This document shows, piece by piece, positions 43,999-53,506 of a stretch of DNA of 64,000 nt (position 1 is the stretch's first letter; every line of letters begins with the position of its first letter). The position numbers were made by a program, and so were the translations under genes. Below the pieces are notes generated by a model, which saw only the letters and a program-made list of their open reading frames with translations, had not been told where the DNA came from and made no database searches. Source of the stretch: Caldimonas thermodepolymerans (GTDB lineage Bacteria; Pseudomonadota; Gammaproteobacteria; Burkholderiales; Burkholderiaceae_C); the NCBI RefSeq assembly GCF_015476235.1, contig NZ_CP064338.1:2790001-2854000 (forward strand). The letters are read 5' to 3'.

Positions 43999-45810
43999 AT
44001 GGAAGCATCTGCCTGGTTGACCACCTCCCTCATCTACCTCGCCGCCGCGGTCATCGCGGTGCCGCTGGCCAAGGCCCTCGGGCTGGGCTCCATCCTCGGG
44101 TACCTGGTGGCCGGCATGGCGATCGGGCCGTGGGGGCTGGGGCTGGTCAGCGATGCCGAGCAGATCCTCGGCTTCTCCGAGTTCGGCGTCGTGCTGATGC
44201 TGTTCCTGGTCGGCATGGACCTGGAACCGTCGCGCCTGTGGGCGATGCGCAAGCCCATCTTCGGCTGGGGCAGCGTGCAGGTGCTCGGCAGCACGCTGCT
44301 GATCGCGCTGCTCGGCCTGGCCGCGGGCTGGTCCTGGCAGGTCAGCGTGGCCGCGGGCTTCGGCCTGAGCATGTCCTCCACCGCGATCGCGCTGGGCGTG
44401 CTCGGCGAGCGCCACCTGATGGCGCGCGAGTCGGGCCGGGCGGCGCTGTCGATCGCGCTGTTCCAGGACGTCGCCTCCATCCCCATCCTCGCGCTGCTGC
44501 CGCTGCTGGGCAACGCGCCGCACGTGGCCGAGGCCGGCAGCGCCGCCACGGCGCTCAAGGCGGTCGCGGTGGTCGCCGCGGTGATCCTGGGCGGGCGGCT
44601 GCTGCTGCGGCCGGTGCTGCGCTGGATCGCCAAGAGCAACTCGCGCGAGATCTTCACCGCCACCTCGCTGCTGCTGGTGGTGGCGATCGCCACGCTGATG
44701 CAGGCCATCGGCATGTCGATGGCGCTGGGCGCCTTCCTGGCCGGCGTGCTGCTGGCCGACAGCGAGTACCGCCGCCAGCTGCAGACCGACGTCCAGCCCT
44801 TCAAGGGGCTGCTCATGGGCCTGTTCTTCATGGCCGTCGGGATGTCGATCGACTTCCCGGTCGTGCTGGCCAATGCCGGCGTCATCCTGGCCGTGCTGGC
44901 CTGCTTCCTGGTGCTGAAGCTGCTGGTGATGTGGGGCATCGCGCGCGGCATGCCGGTGCCGCGCGAGGAACGGCCGGTGTTCATCCTGCTGCTGGCCCAG
45001 GGCGGCGAGTTCGGCTTCGTGGTGCTGCAGGCCGCGACGCTGGCCGAGGTGCTGGACGCCTCGACCACGTCGATCCTGATCGCGGCGGTCACCCTGTCGA
45101 TGCTGCTGACGCCGCTGCTGCTGATGCTGGTCGACCGCTACGCGGAGCACACGCCCAGGCGCGGCAGGAAGGCGCAGGTGGAGGAGCTGAGCGAACCGCA
45201 GGAGGCGCCGGTGCTGATCGCCGGCTTCGGGCGCTACGGCCAGATCATCGGCCGGCTGCTGTACGCCAACGGCATCGACGCGACCGTGCTGGACCATGAC
45301 CCGGACCAGGTCGAGGCGGTGCGCCGCCTGGGGCTGCGCGTGCACTACGGGGACGGCACCCGGCTGGACCTGCTGCGCACGGCCGGCGCCGAACAGGCCA
45401 AGGTGCTGGTCATCGCGGTGGACGACATCGAGCACAGCCTGCAGATCGCCGACCTGGCGCGCCAGCATTTCCCGCACCTGCGCATCGTCGCGCGGGCGCG
45501 CAACGTCACCCACTGGCACGAGCTGCGCCGGCGCGGCATCACCGACATCGAGCGCGAGACGCTGGGCTCGGCGCTGACCAGCGCGCGCAGCGTGCTCGAG
45601 GCGCTGGGCTGGCACCCGCACCATGCGCGCGAGCTGGCGCTGCGCTTCCGCCAGCACACGCTCCAGCAGCTGGAGGCCCAGCGGCCGCACTACCAGGACG
45701 AGGCCAAGCTGGTGGCGATCGCCAAGCAGGGCCGTCGCCAGCTGGAGGAAATGTTCGCGCAGGAACGCGCGGCCCGCCAGGCGCGGCGCAAGGAAGGCTG
45801 GGGCCCCTGA
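43999..45810 (+). CDS. Glutathione-regulated potassium-efflux system protein, KefC-like (CPA2 antiporter)
   Basis: The 603-residue membrane protein has an N-terminal cation/proton antiporter domain with about 12-13 hydrophobic helices (1-385), including GFGLSMSSTAIALGVL and LFQDVASIPILALLPLLG, then an RCK/TrkA-N NAD-binding domain from about 395 (VLIAGFGRYGQIIGRLL, DHDPDQVE). Kef systems release K+ to acidify the cytoplasm during electrophile stress and are held closed by glutathione. The KefF-like gene upstream supports this type. The name KefC versus KefB cannot be settled by eye. Confidence 0.9.
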   Translation: MEASAWLTTSLIYLAAAVIAVPLAKALGLGSILGYLVAGMAIGPWGLGLVSDAEQILGFSEFGVVLMLFLVGMDLEPSRLWAMRKPIFGWGSVQVLGSTLLIALLGLAAGWSWQVSVAAGFGLSMSSTAIALGVLGERHLMARESGRAALSIALFQDVASIPILALLPLLGNAPHVAEAGSAATALKAVAVVAAVILGGRLLLRPVLRWIAKSNSREIFTATSLLLVVAIATLMQAIGMSMALGAFLAGVLLADSEYRRQLQTDVQPFKGLLMGLFFMAVGMSIDFPVVLANAGVILAVLACFLVLKLLVMWGIARGMPVPREERPVFILLLAQGGEFGFVVLQAATLAEVLDASTTSILIAAVTLSMLLTPLLLMLVDRYAEHTPRRGRKAQVEELSEPQEAPVLIAGFGRYGQIIGRLLYANGIDATVLDHDPDQVEAVRRLGLRVHYGDGTRLDLLRTAGAEQAKVLVIAVDDIEHSLQIADLARQHFPHLRIVARARNVTHWHELRRRGITDIERETLGSALTSARSVLEALGWHPHHARELALRFRQHTLQQLEAQRPHYQDEAKLVAIAKQGRRQLEEMFAQERAARQARRKEGWGP

Positions 45811-45874
45811 GCACGACGAGGCGGGAGGGCCGCGCTGCCCGCGCAGGGGCAGCGGCGACCTCAGGGACGCCGGC

Positions 45875-46639
45875 TCAGAACGCGTCCCACACCAGCTTGA
45901 TGCCGGTCAGGAGCATGCCCGCATAGACGAGCCGGTAGAACCACACCGGGCTGACGCGGTGCACCAGCCGCACGCCGATCCACACCCCCACCGGCGCCAG
46001 CGGCATCAGCACCAGCGCGGTGGCCATGTTGCGCAGGTCGATCAGCCCCAGCCAGGCGTAGGGGATCCACTTCGCCGCGTTGACGACCGCGAAGAACACC
46101 GCCAGCGTGGCGGAGAACTTCACCGGCGACAGGCGCAGCGGCAGCAGGTAGGCGTTGACCGGCGGCGCACCCACGTGGGCGACGAAGCTGGTGAAGCCCG
46201 AAACGATCCCGAGCAGCCAGCCGACCCAGCGCGGCGGCGCCTTGGCATCGGCGCGCGGCGGGAAGAACAGGCGCTGCGCCAGGAACAGCAGGGTCAGCAC
46301 CCCGACCACCGCCGCCACCGCCTGCGACGACAGCAGGCCGAACAGCAGCGTGCCGATCACGATGCCCACCAGCCCGGCCGGCAGCAGCAGGCGCAGCACG
46401 TCGCGCTCGACCTGCTTCACGTAGGCCATCAGGCCCATCGCGTCGGCCACCATCAGCAGCGGCAGCATCACCGCGGCGGCCTGCGGCACCGGGATGGTCA
46501 GCGCCATCAGCGGCACCGCCAGCGAACCGAAGCCCACCCCGATGCCGCTCTTGGCCAGTCCCATCAGCAGGACGGCCGGCACCGCCGTGGCGTAGAACCA
46601 TGGGTCGGTGATCAGTGCGTTGGCGAAGAATTCAGGCAA
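45875..46639 (-). CDS. TauE/SafE-family sulfite/anion exporter
   Basis: The 254-residue membrane protein has about 8 hydrophobic helices and the family motifs [20 protein letters not shown] near residues 24-43 (shortened: [14 protein letters not shown]) and [20 protein letters not shown]. The family exports sulfite, sulfoacetate or related anions; the substrate is not known here. The only start giving the whole first helix is a TTG at 46639 that overlaps the nitroreductase stop by 8 bp, so translation is probably coupled. Confidence 0.82.
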   Translation of the reverse strand: MPEFFANALITDPWFYATAVPAVLLMGLAKSGIGVGFGSLAVPLMALTIPVPQAAAVMLPLLMVADAMGLMAYVKQVERDVLRLLLPAGLVGIVIGTLLFGLLSSQAVAAVVGVLTLLFLAQRLFFPPRADAKAPPRWVGWLLGIVSGFTSFVAHVGAPPVNAYLLPLRLSPVKFSATLAVFFAVVNAAKWIPYAWLGLIDLRNMATALVLMPLAPVGVWIGVRLVHRVSPVWFYRLVYAGMLLTGIKLVWDAF

Positions 46640-47210
46640 TCCGGCACGCCTCGTCGAAGCTCAGGCGCGGGCTGCGCGGGAACAGCCCGCTCGGATCACC
46701 GTAGCCGAGGTTGCAGATGAAGTTGGTCTTGACGTCGGTGCCGGCCCAGAACTCGGCGTCCACGCGCGCGGCGTCGAAGCCGCTCATCGGGCCGCAGTCC
46801 AGGCCCAGGGCGCGCGCGGCCATGATGAAGTAGCCGCCCTGCAGGCTGGAGTTGCGGAACGCGGTGGCCTGCGCGACCGCCTCGTTGCCTTCGAACCAGG
46901 TGCGCGCGGCGGGGTTGTGGGGGAACAGCTGCGGCAGCTTCTCGTAGAACTTCAGGTCCATGCCGATGATGGCGGTGACCGGCGCCGCGGCGGTCTTGGC
47001 GCGGTTGCCCTCGCTCATGCAGGGCAGCAGGCGCGCCTTGGCCTCGGGCGACTTCACGAAGATGATGCGCGCCGGGCAGCAGTTGGCCGAGGTCGGGCCG
47101 TACTTCATCAGGTCGTACAGGCGCTGCAGCAGGGCATCGTCGACCGGACGGTCCTGCCAGGCGTTGTGGGTGCGGGCGTTGTCGAACAGCTGTTCGGTGG
47201 TGATGTTCAT
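46632..47210 (-). CDS. Nitroreductase family protein, RutE-like (probable malonic semialdehyde reductase)
   Basis: The 192-residue FMN-dependent nitroreductase-fold protein contains [19 protein letters not shown], ANAxxx-type FMN contacts and [11 protein letters not shown], which fit the RutE/HadB group that reduces malonic semialdehyde to 3-hydroxypropionate in pyrimidine breakdown. No other rut gene is present, so the role may be more general. ATG at 47210 is divergent from the DUF1841 gene with a 40-bp gap. Confidence 0.85.
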   Translation of the reverse strand: MNITTEQLFDNARTHNAWQDRPVDDALLQRLYDLMKYGPTSANCCPARIIFVKSPEAKARLLPCMSEGNRAKTAAAPVTAIIGMDLKFYEKLPQLFPHNPAARTWFEGNEAVAQATAFRNSSLQGGYFIMAARALGLDCGPMSGFDAARVDAEFWAGTDVKTNFICNLGYGDPSGLFPRSPRLSFDEACRIA

Positions 47211-47250
47211 GCAGGCAGTCGGGTGAATCGGGAAAGGCGAGAATTGTCGG

Positions 47251-47682
47251 ATGTTTTCCCCCTCTCAACATGACGTGCGGCTTTTCTTCTGCGAGGCCTG
47301 GCGCAAGAACCGTGCCGGCGAGCCGCTGACGCCGATGGAGGCCCTGGCCGCCGACTGGATCGCCGAGCACCCGGAGTACCACGCCGACCTGGCCGACGCC
47401 GAGGCCGCCAAGGCCGCGAGCTACCAGGTCGAGGAGGGACGCACCAACCCGTTCCTGCACCTGGCGATGCACCTGTCGATCAGCGAGCAGACCGGCATCG
47501 ACCAGCCGCGCGGCATCAAGCAGGCCTGCGAGCTGCTGGCGCGGCGCCTGGGTTCGCTGCACGAGGCGCACCACGAGATCATGGAGTGCCTGGGGCGCAT
47601 GATCTGGGAATCGCAACGCAGCGGCCTGCCGCCCGACGGCGACGCCTACATCGACTGCGTCAGGCGGCGCGCCACCCGTTGA
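47251..47682 (+). CDS. DUF1841 family protein
   Basis: The 143-residue soluble protein has the pattern [22 protein letters not shown] at the N-terminus (first part VRLFFCEAW) and [15 protein letters not shown] plus [18 protein letters not shown]. The family is widespread in Beta- and Gammaproteobacteria and has no assigned function. It stands alone between a divergent nitroreductase and the copper ATPase. Confidence 0.88.
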   Translation: MFSPSQHDVRLFFCEAWRKNRAGEPLTPMEALAADWIAEHPEYHADLADAEAAKAASYQVEEGRTNPFLHLAMHLSISEQTGIDQPRGIKQACELLARRLGSLHEAHHEIMECLGRMIWESQRSGLPPDGDAYIDCVRRRATR

Positions 47683-47703
47683 CCCGCATCACGAGCCGGG
47701 CGC

Positions 47704-47741
47704 TTGACTTTGACATCATGTCAAGGTTCAGGCTGTGAACC
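47704..47741 (+). promoter_or_regulatory. CueR-type promoter and operator of copA
   Basis: A TTGACT -35-like box (47704-47709) is followed by the perfect palindrome TTGACATCATGTCAA (47710-47724) just upstream of copA. MerR-family activators bind such palindromes inside an over-long promoter spacer. The -10 element is weak by eye. The adjacent cueR-like gene supplies the likely regulator. Confidence 0.6.
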
Positions 47742-50150
47742 ATGAACACCTCCGCCACTGCCTCCGTGACCCTGCCCATCGAGGGCATGACCTGCGCCTC
47801 CTGCGTGCGGCGCGTCGAACGCGTGCTGCAGCGCCTGCCCGGGGTGGACGCGGCCAGCGTCAACCTCGCCACCGAGACCGCCACCGTCCAGGGGTCTGAC
47901 CTGGGCCTGCCCCGGCTGATCGAAGCCGTGCGGGAGGCAGGCTACGCCGTGCCGCAGCGGCAGGTGCAGCTCGCCATCGGCGGCATGACCTGCGCCTCCT
48001 GCGTGAACCGCGTCGAGCGGGCCCTGCGGCGCGTGCCCGGCGTGCTCGCGGCCAGCGTCAACCTCGCCACCGAGACCGCCACGGTCGAGGCGCTGGCCAG
48101 CGTCAGCGACGCGGCCCTGCGCGCGGCGGTGCAGGACGCCGGCTACGAGGCGCGCGACCTCGCCGCGCCGCCTCCTGCCGCAGCCCGCCCGGGCCTCGGC
48201 GAAGGCCGGGCGGTGCTGCTGGCCGCCCTGCTGTCGCTGCCGCTGGTGGCGCCGATGGCGGGCGACCTGTTCGGGCGGCACTGGATGCTCGACGGCTGGC
48301 TGCAGCTCGCGCTCGCCACCCCGGTGCAGTTCCTGCTCGGCGCGCGCTTCTACCGCGCCGGCTGGAAGGCGCTCAAGGCCGGTACCGGCAACATGGACCT
48401 GCTGGTCGCGCTGGGCACCTCGGCCGCCTACGGCCTGAGCCTGTACCTGCTGCTCGCGCACGGCAGCCACGCGCACCTGTACTTCGAATCGGCCGCGGTG
48501 GTGATCACGCTGGTGCTGCTGGGCAAGTGGCTGGAGGCGCGCGCCAAGCGCCAGACCACCGAGGCGATCCGCGCGCTGCAGGCGCTGCGGCCGGACACCG
48601 CGCGGGTGCTGCGCGACGGCGCCGAGCAGGCCGTGCCGCTGGAGCAGGTGCGCCTCGGCGACCTGGTCGTCGTGCGCCCTGGCGAGCGGGTGCCGGTGGA
48701 CGGCGAGCTGGTGGACGGCCGTTCGCATTTCGACGAGTCGCTGCTGACCGGCGAAAGCCTGCCGGTGCCCAAGGGCCCCGGCGACCGGGTCACGGGCGGG
48801 GCGATCAACGGCGAAGGGCTGGTGCAGGTACGCACCACCGCGATCGGCAACGAGACGGCACTGGCGCGCATCGTGCGGCTGGTCGAGTCGGCCCAGGCCG
48901 GCAAGGCGCCGGTCCAGCGCCTGGTGGACCGCGTCAGCGCCGTGTTCGTGCCGGTGGTGGTCGCCATCGCGCTGCTGACGTTCCTCGCCTGGGGGCTGGC
49001 CGGCGGCGACTGGTCGGCCGCCGTGCTGCCTGCGGTCGCGGTGCTGGTGATCGCCTGCCCCTGCGCGCTGGGGCTGGCCACGCCGGCGGCCATCATGGTC
49101 GGCACCGGCACGGCCGCGCGCCACGGCATCCTGATCAAGGACGCCGAGGCGCTGGAAATCGCCCACGCGGTGCAGGTGGTGGCATTCGACAAGACGGGCA
49201 CCCTGACCGAAGGCCGGCCGACGCTGGTCGCGCTGCAGCCGGCCCCCGGCGCCGGCCTCGACGGGGACGCCTTGCTCGCGCTGTGCGCGGCACTGCAGGC
49301 CGGCAGCGAGCACCCGCTGGGCCATGCGGTGCGCCAGGAGGCCGCCGCGCGCGGCGTGGCCGCGCCCGAGGCCCGCGAGCTGCGCGCGGTGGCCGGCCGC
49401 GGCATGGCCGGCCAGGTCGGCGAGCGCGACCTGCGCCTGGGCAGCGGGCGCTGGATGACCGAGCTGCCGCTGCCGCCGATGCCGTTGCAGGACGCAGCCC
49501 ATGCGCTGCAGGCCGAGGGACGGACCGTCTCCTGGCTGGTGCAGCTGGCGCCGCAGCCGCAGTGGCTGGGGCTGCTGGCCTTCGGCGACACGCTCAAGGC
49601 CGGTGCGCGCGACGCGGTCGCCCGGCTGAAGGCGCAGGGGGTCGAGACAGTGCTGATCAGCGGCGACAACCGCGACAGCGCGCAGGCGGTCGCGCAGCAG
49701 CTGGGCATCGAGCGGGTGCACGCCGAGGTGCTGCCGGCCGACAAGGCCGCGGTGGTGGCCGGGCTGAAGGCCGGCGGGCGGCGCGTCGCGATGGTCGGCG
49801 ACGGCATCAACGACGCGCCGGCGCTGGCCGCGGCCGACGTCGGGATGGCGATGAGCACCGGCACCGACGTCGCGATGCACGCGGCGGGCATCACGCTGAT
49901 GCGCGGCAACCCGGCGCTGGTGGCCGACGCGATCGACATCTCGCGCCGCACCACGCGCAAGATCCGCCAGAACCTGTTCTGGGCCTTCGTCTACAACGTG
50001 GTCGGCATCCCGCTGGCCGCCTTCGGCTGGCTCAACCCGGTGATCGCCGGCGCGGCGATGGCAGCCAGCAGCGTCAGCGTCGTCAGCAACGCGCTGCTGC
50101 TGCGCTACTGGCGGCCATCGCGCCCCGCCGGCACGGGACGCGCGCCATGA
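47742..50150 (+). CDS. copA: Copper-translocating P1B-type ATPase
   Basis: The 802-residue inner-membrane pump exports Cu(I) to the periplasm. Two N-terminal heavy-metal domains have CxxC at C18/C21 and C84/C87 (each GMTCASC). The membrane transport site CPC is in [11 protein letters not shown], the phosphorylated aspartate in [10 protein letters not shown], the hinge in [10 protein letters not shown], and a His-Pro motif in EHPLGHA. About eight membrane helices are visible. The stop overlaps the regulator gene's start (ATGA), so pump and sensor are made together. Confidence 0.95.
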   Translation: MNTSATASVTLPIEGMTCASCVRRVERVLQRLPGVDAASVNLATETATVQGSDLGLPRLIEAVREAGYAVPQRQVQLAIGGMTCASCVNRVERALRRVPGVLAASVNLATETATVEALASVSDAALRAAVQDAGYEARDLAAPPPAAARPGLGEGRAVLLAALLSLPLVAPMAGDLFGRHWMLDGWLQLALATPVQFLLGARFYRAGWKALKAGTGNMDLLVALGTSAAYGLSLYLLLAHGSHAHLYFESAAVVITLVLLGKWLEARAKRQTTEAIRALQALRPDTARVLRDGAEQAVPLEQVRLGDLVVVRPGERVPVDGELVDGRSHFDESLLTGESLPVPKGPGDRVTGGAINGEGLVQVRTTAIGNETALARIVRLVESAQAGKAPVQRLVDRVSAVFVPVVVAIALLTFLAWGLAGGDWSAAVLPAVAVLVIACPCALGLATPAAIMVGTGTAARHGILIKDAEALEIAHAVQVVAFDKTGTLTEGRPTLVALQPAPGAGLDGDALLALCAALQAGSEHPLGHAVRQEAAARGVAAPEARELRAVAGRGMAGQVGERDLRLGSGRWMTELPLPPMPLQDAAHALQAEGRTVSWLVQLAPQPQWLGLLAFGDTLKAGARDAVARLKAQGVETVLISGDNRDSAQAVAQQLGIERVHAEVLPADKAAVVAGLKAGGRRVAMVGDGINDAPALAAADVGMAMSTGTDVAMHAAGITLMRGNPALVADAIDISRRTTRKIRQNLFWAFVYNVVGIPLAAFGWLNPVIAGAAMAASSVSVVSNALLLRYWRPSRPAGTGRAP

Positions 50151-50557
50151 ACATCGGCCAGGCGGCGCGCGCCTGCGGGGTGTCCGCCAAGATGATCCGC
50201 CATTACGAGTCGCTGGGCCTGCTGCCGCCGGTGCGGCGCACCGAGGCAGGCTACCGGCAGTACGACGCGGCCACCCTGCACACGCTGCGCTTCATCCGCC
50301 GCGCCCGCGAGCTGGGCTTTCCGATCGAGGAGATCCGTGCGTTGCTGCAGCTGTGGAGCGACCCCTCGCGCACCAGCGCCGAGGTCAAGCGCATCGCCCT
50401 GCAGCACGTGGCCGACCTGCAGCAGCGCATCGACGCGATGCAGGCGATGAAGCGCTCGCTCGAGCAGCTGGCCGCCCACTGCCACGGCGACGGGCGGCCG
50501 GACTGCCCCATCCTGGACGACCTTGCGCAGACCCCCGCGCCCGCGCCGCGCCCATGA
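50147..50557 (+). CDS. cueR: CueR-like MerR-family copper-responsive regulator
   Basis: The 136-residue protein begins with the MerR winged helix ([21 protein letters not shown], here shortened to [12 protein letters not shown]) and ends with a metal-binding loop holding C112 and C120 ([10 protein letters not shown]), the same spacing as the Cu(I) ligands of E. coli CueR; Ser77, which marks monovalent-metal sensors, is also present. It should activate copA and hence itself, since it is the second gene of the operon. Located directly before a bidirectional terminator. Confidence 0.93.
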   Translation: MNIGQAARACGVSAKMIRHYESLGLLPPVRRTEAGYRQYDAATLHTLRFIRRARELGFPIEEIRALLQLWSDPSRTSAEVKRIALQHVADLQQRIDAMQAMKRSLEQLAAHCHGDGRPDCPILDDLAQTPAPAPRP

Positions 50558-50585
50558 AAAAGGCCGCTGCAACGGCAGCGGCCTT
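50557..50585. terminator. Bidirectional terminator between cueR and cytochrome c gene
   Basis: GGCCGCTGC-AACG-GCAGCGGCC follows AAAAA on the plus strand, so on the minus strand a 9-bp stem is followed by TTTTT. It ends the convergent cytochrome c transcript and probably also copA-cueR. Confidence 0.85.
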
Positions 50586-50639
50586 GTCGCGTAAAAGCGT
50601 CAGCTGCGCGACCTGCGCACGAACCGACGCTCCCGGTGA

Positions 50640-51290
50640 TCAGCGGAAGCGGCTTTGAGGCACGACCTTCATCTCGCCCGGCAGCGAACCGATGTACTGG
50701 GCGATGGCCTTCAGCTCGGCGTTGGAGAACTGCTTGACCTGGCCGGCCATGATCGCGTTGGCGCGACCGATGTAGGGGTTGCCCTCGGTCTTGTACGACT
50801 TCAGCGCGACGTAGAGGTAGTCGGGATGCTGGCCGGCGATCTTCGGGTAGCTGCCGTCGATCGGCTTGCTGAAGTTGGCGCCGTGGCAGGACACGCAGGC
50901 GCCCTTCTGCAGCAGCGCGGCCACTTCGGCGCTGGGCTGCTTGGCCGGCTGCTCCGGCACGGGTTGTGCGGCCGGCAGCGCCTCGTAGTAGGCGGCGAGG
51001 TCGGCCATGTCCTGCTCGCTCAGCGTGTCGGCGATGCCGCGCATCGTCGGATGCTTGCGCTCACCCTTCTTGTAGGCGTTCAGGGCGGCGACGATGTACT
51101 GGGCGTTCTGGCCCGCGATCATCGGCACCTTGTGCACTTCCGGAAAGCTCGACTGGTAACCCGGTATGCTGTGGCAGCCGATGCACATCGCCGCCTTGCT
51201 GCCGCCCGCTTTCGCGTCCTGGGCCTGCGCGGCGCCTGAAAAACCGGCCACCGCGGCCAGCACCATCATCGTGGAAAGCACTTTGTTCAT
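50640..51290 (-). CDS. Di-heme cytochrome c4
   Basis: The 216-residue periplasmic protein has a signal peptide of about 23 residues (MNKVLSTMMVLAAVAGFSGA) and two heme c sites, CIGCH and CVSCH, each in a class I cytochrome c domain with a distal methionine. Two such domains of this length and spacing are the cytochrome c4 layout, which carries electrons to cytochrome oxidases. ATG at 51290 gives the signal peptide. Divergent from the MoxR gene. Confidence 0.92.
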   Translation of the reverse strand: MNKVLSTMMVLAAVAGFSGAAQAQDAKAGGSKAAMCIGCHSIPGYQSSFPEVHKVPMIAGQNAQYIVAALNAYKKGERKHPTMRGIADTLSEQDMADLAAYYEALPAAQPVPEQPAKQPSAEVAALLQKGACVSCHGANFSKPIDGSYPKIAGQHPDYLYVALKSYKTEGNPYIGRANAIMAGQVKQFSNAELKAIAQYIGSLPGEMKVVPQSRFR

Positions 51291-51394
51291 GGGGTTGCGC
51301 GAACGAGTTCTGGAATTCAAAGCAACCACGCATTATAGGCCCGGCTCTTATACTGGATCGACGCCCCTCCAACATTGACGCATCGCAGGTTCCC

Positions 51395-52237
51395 ATGAAG
51401 TTTCAAGGCTCCGAGAACTATGTCGCCACCGACGACCTCCGGCTGGCTGTCAACGCCGCGATCACGCTCAAGCGCCCGCTGCTGGTCAAGGGCGAGCCGG
51501 GCACGGGCAAGACCATGCTCGCCGAGGAAGTCGCGCGCGCGCTGGACATGCCGCTGCTGCAGTGGCACATCAAGTCCACCACCAAGGCGCAGCAGGGCCT
51601 GTACGAGTACGACGCGGTGAGCCGCCTGCGCGACAGCCAGCTCGGCGACGAGCGGGTCAAGGACATCCACAACTACATCGTCAAGGGCGTGCTGTGGCAG
51701 GCCTTCGAGGCCGACCGGCCGGTGGTGCTGCTGATCGACGAGATCGACAAGGCCGACATCGAATTCCCCAACGACCTGCTGCGCGAACTGGACCGCATGG
51801 AGTTCTACGTCTACGAGACGCGGCAGATGATCCGGGCCAGGCACCGCCCGCTGGTGTTCATCACCTCCAACAACGAGAAGGAGCTGCCCGACGCCTTCCT
51901 GCGGCGCTGCTTCTTCCACTACATCCGCTTCCCGGACGCCGAGACGATGCAGAAGATCGTCGAGGTGCACTTCCCCGGGCTGAAGAAGGAGCTGCTGGCC
52001 GCCGCGCTGCGCAACTTCTACGACGTGCGCAACCTGCCGGGCCTCAAGAAGAAGCCCAGCACCTCCGAGCTGCTGGACTGGCTCAAGCTGCTGGTGGCCG
52101 AGGACATCCCTGCCGAGGCGCTGCAGAGCAAGGACGAGAAGGTCGTGGTGCCGCCGCTGGTCGGGGCGCTGCTGAAGAACGAGCAGGACCTCACCCTGTT
52201 CGAGAAGCTGGTGTTCATGCAGCGGCACAACCGCTGA
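51395..52237 (+). CDS. MoxR-family AAA+ ATPase
   Basis: The 280-residue protein has Walker A GEPGTGKT at 33-40, Walker B VVLLIDEIDKAD near 107-118, and sensor I FITSNNEKELPDAF with an arginine finger in RRCFFHYIRFP. MoxR ATPases work as chaperones with VWA-domain partners to mature or insert cofactors. The VWA protein encoded 1.3 kb downstream on the same strand is the probable partner. ATG at 51395 is the first methionine before conserved sequence. Confidence 0.92.
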   Translation: MKFQGSENYVATDDLRLAVNAAITLKRPLLVKGEPGTGKTMLAEEVARALDMPLLQWHIKSTTKAQQGLYEYDAVSRLRDSQLGDERVKDIHNYIVKGVLWQAFEADRPVVLLIDEIDKADIEFPNDLLRELDRMEFYVYETRQMIRARHRPLVFITSNNEKELPDAFLRRCFFHYIRFPDAETMQKIVEVHFPGLKKELLAAALRNFYDVRNLPGLKKKPSTSELLDWLKLLVAEDIPAEALQSKDEKVVVPPLVGALLKNEQDLTLFEKLVFMQRHNR

Positions 52238-52256
52238 GACCGGAGGCAAGCGAGCG

Positions 52257-52853
52257 ATGATGACCCTGGAACCGGTGACGCTGCGCGGCCGGCACGCCAC
52301 GCTGGAGCCGCTGACGATGGCGCACGCCGACGCGCTGGCCGAGGCCGTGCGCGACGGCGAGCTGTGGAAGCTCTGGTACACCACCGTCCAGCCGCCCGAG
52401 AAGATGCCGGCCGAGATCGAGCGGCGCCTGGCGCTGCAGGCCAAGGGCACCGGGCTGTCGTTCGCGGTGCGCGACCAGCGCACCGACCGCATCGTCGGGC
52501 TGACCGCGTACCTGAACGCGGACACGGTCCACCACCGCGTCGAGATCGGCTCGACCTGGTATGCGGCCAGCGCCCAGCGCACCCCGATCAACACCGAATG
52601 CAAGCTGATGCTGCTCACCCACGCCTTCGAGCAGCTCGGGTGCATCGCGGTCGAGTTCCGCACGCACTTCATGAACCACGCCAGCCGGCGCGCGATCGAG
52701 CGCCTGGGCGCCAAGCTCGACGGCATCCTGCGCAGCCACATGGTGATGCCCAACGGCACGGTGCGCGACACGGTGGTCTACAGCATCGTCGCGGCCGAGT
52801 GGCCGACCGTGAAGACCCACCTCGAATGGCAGCTGGCGCGCCCGCGCGGCTGA
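52257..52853 (+). CDS. GNAT-family N-acetyltransferase (RimJ/RimL type)
   Basis: The 198-residue protein has an acetyltransferase fold of the RimJ/RimL-like group: VTLRGRHATLEPLTMAHADAL at the N-terminus (shortened), IGSTWYAASAQRTPINTECK, and AVEFRTHFMNHASRRAIERLG, which is the acetyl-CoA-binding region. The substrate is not readable. It begins 19 bp after the MoxR gene, probably in the same transcript. Confidence 0.87.
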   Translation: MMTLEPVTLRGRHATLEPLTMAHADALAEAVRDGELWKLWYTTVQPPEKMPAEIERRLALQAKGTGLSFAVRDQRTDRIVGLTAYLNADTVHHRVEIGSTWYAASAQRTPINTECKLMLLTHAFEQLGCIAVEFRTHFMNHASRRAIERLGAKLDGILRSHMVMPNGTVRDTVVYSIVAAEWPTVKTHLEWQLARPRG

Positions 52854-52864
52854 GCGTGCCGCCC

Positions 52865-53365
52865 TCAGCCGTGATGCGGCGCATGCGGCCGGCCGCGCTG
52901 CGCCTGGCGGGCCAGTGCCCGCATCAGCAGCGCGACCATGCCGGCGAAGGCCTCGTCGAACTCGGCTTCGCCGCCGCTGGCGGCCACCACGATGCCGTCC
53001 AGCCACACGCTGCCCCACAGCGTGGTGTCACCCGGGCGCAGGCGCCACGGCTCGGCCGTCTGCAGGTGGAAGCTGTCGCGCCCGTGCTGCCAGCTCAGGC
53101 GCGCCTTGGCGCGCGCGAAACCGGCATAGTCGGCATCCCAGTCCTCGCGCCGGCCACCCAGCGAGCATTCGTACAGGATGGCCTCCTCGAAGCCCGCGTC
53201 CAGCGGGGTGCGCGCCGGGTCCATCACGACCACGTGCAGGAAGCCGCCCTGGTTGATGCGCGGGTCGCGGGTGGAGGCCTCGAGGACGGGCCGTGCCAGC
53301 TCGACCGCGGCGCGGGCGGTGTCCTGGTCGATCAGGGCGCTGTCGCTGCTGCGCTGCATGTCCAT
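52865..53365 (-). CDS. Conserved hypothetical protein
   Basis: The 166-residue protein is encoded opposite to its neighbours, inside the MoxR-VWA group. Readable features are GGFLHVVVMDPA, ILYECSLGG, FARAKARLSWQHGRDS and GSVWLDGIVVAASG; no signal peptide, membrane helix or known motif is recognised. The WxHGRDS and WLDGIVVxxSG patterns look like a conserved fold, and similar small proteins accompany MoxR/VWA genes in some Betaproteobacteria by my recollection only. ATG at 53365 or the second ATG two codons later. Confidence 0.7.
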   Translation of the reverse strand: MDMQRSSDSALIDQDTARAAVELARPVLEASTRDPRINQGGFLHVVVMDPARTPLDAGFEEAILYECSLGGRREDWDADYAGFARAKARLSWQHGRDSFHLQTAEPWRLRPGDTTLWGSVWLDGIVVAASGGEAEFDEAFAGMVALLMRALARQAQRGRPHAPHHG

Positions 53366-53506
53366 GGCGGTGCTCGCATCGGCAAAGTCACGATGCGAAC
53401 GCCGCGGCAAGCGCCGTGCCCTGCCGGCGGCCGGGCACGGCGCAGGGTCTGGTTGCACATGCGCGCAGCCGCCGCGCCACAATAGGTGACTTCGGGGCGT
53501 CCGACC

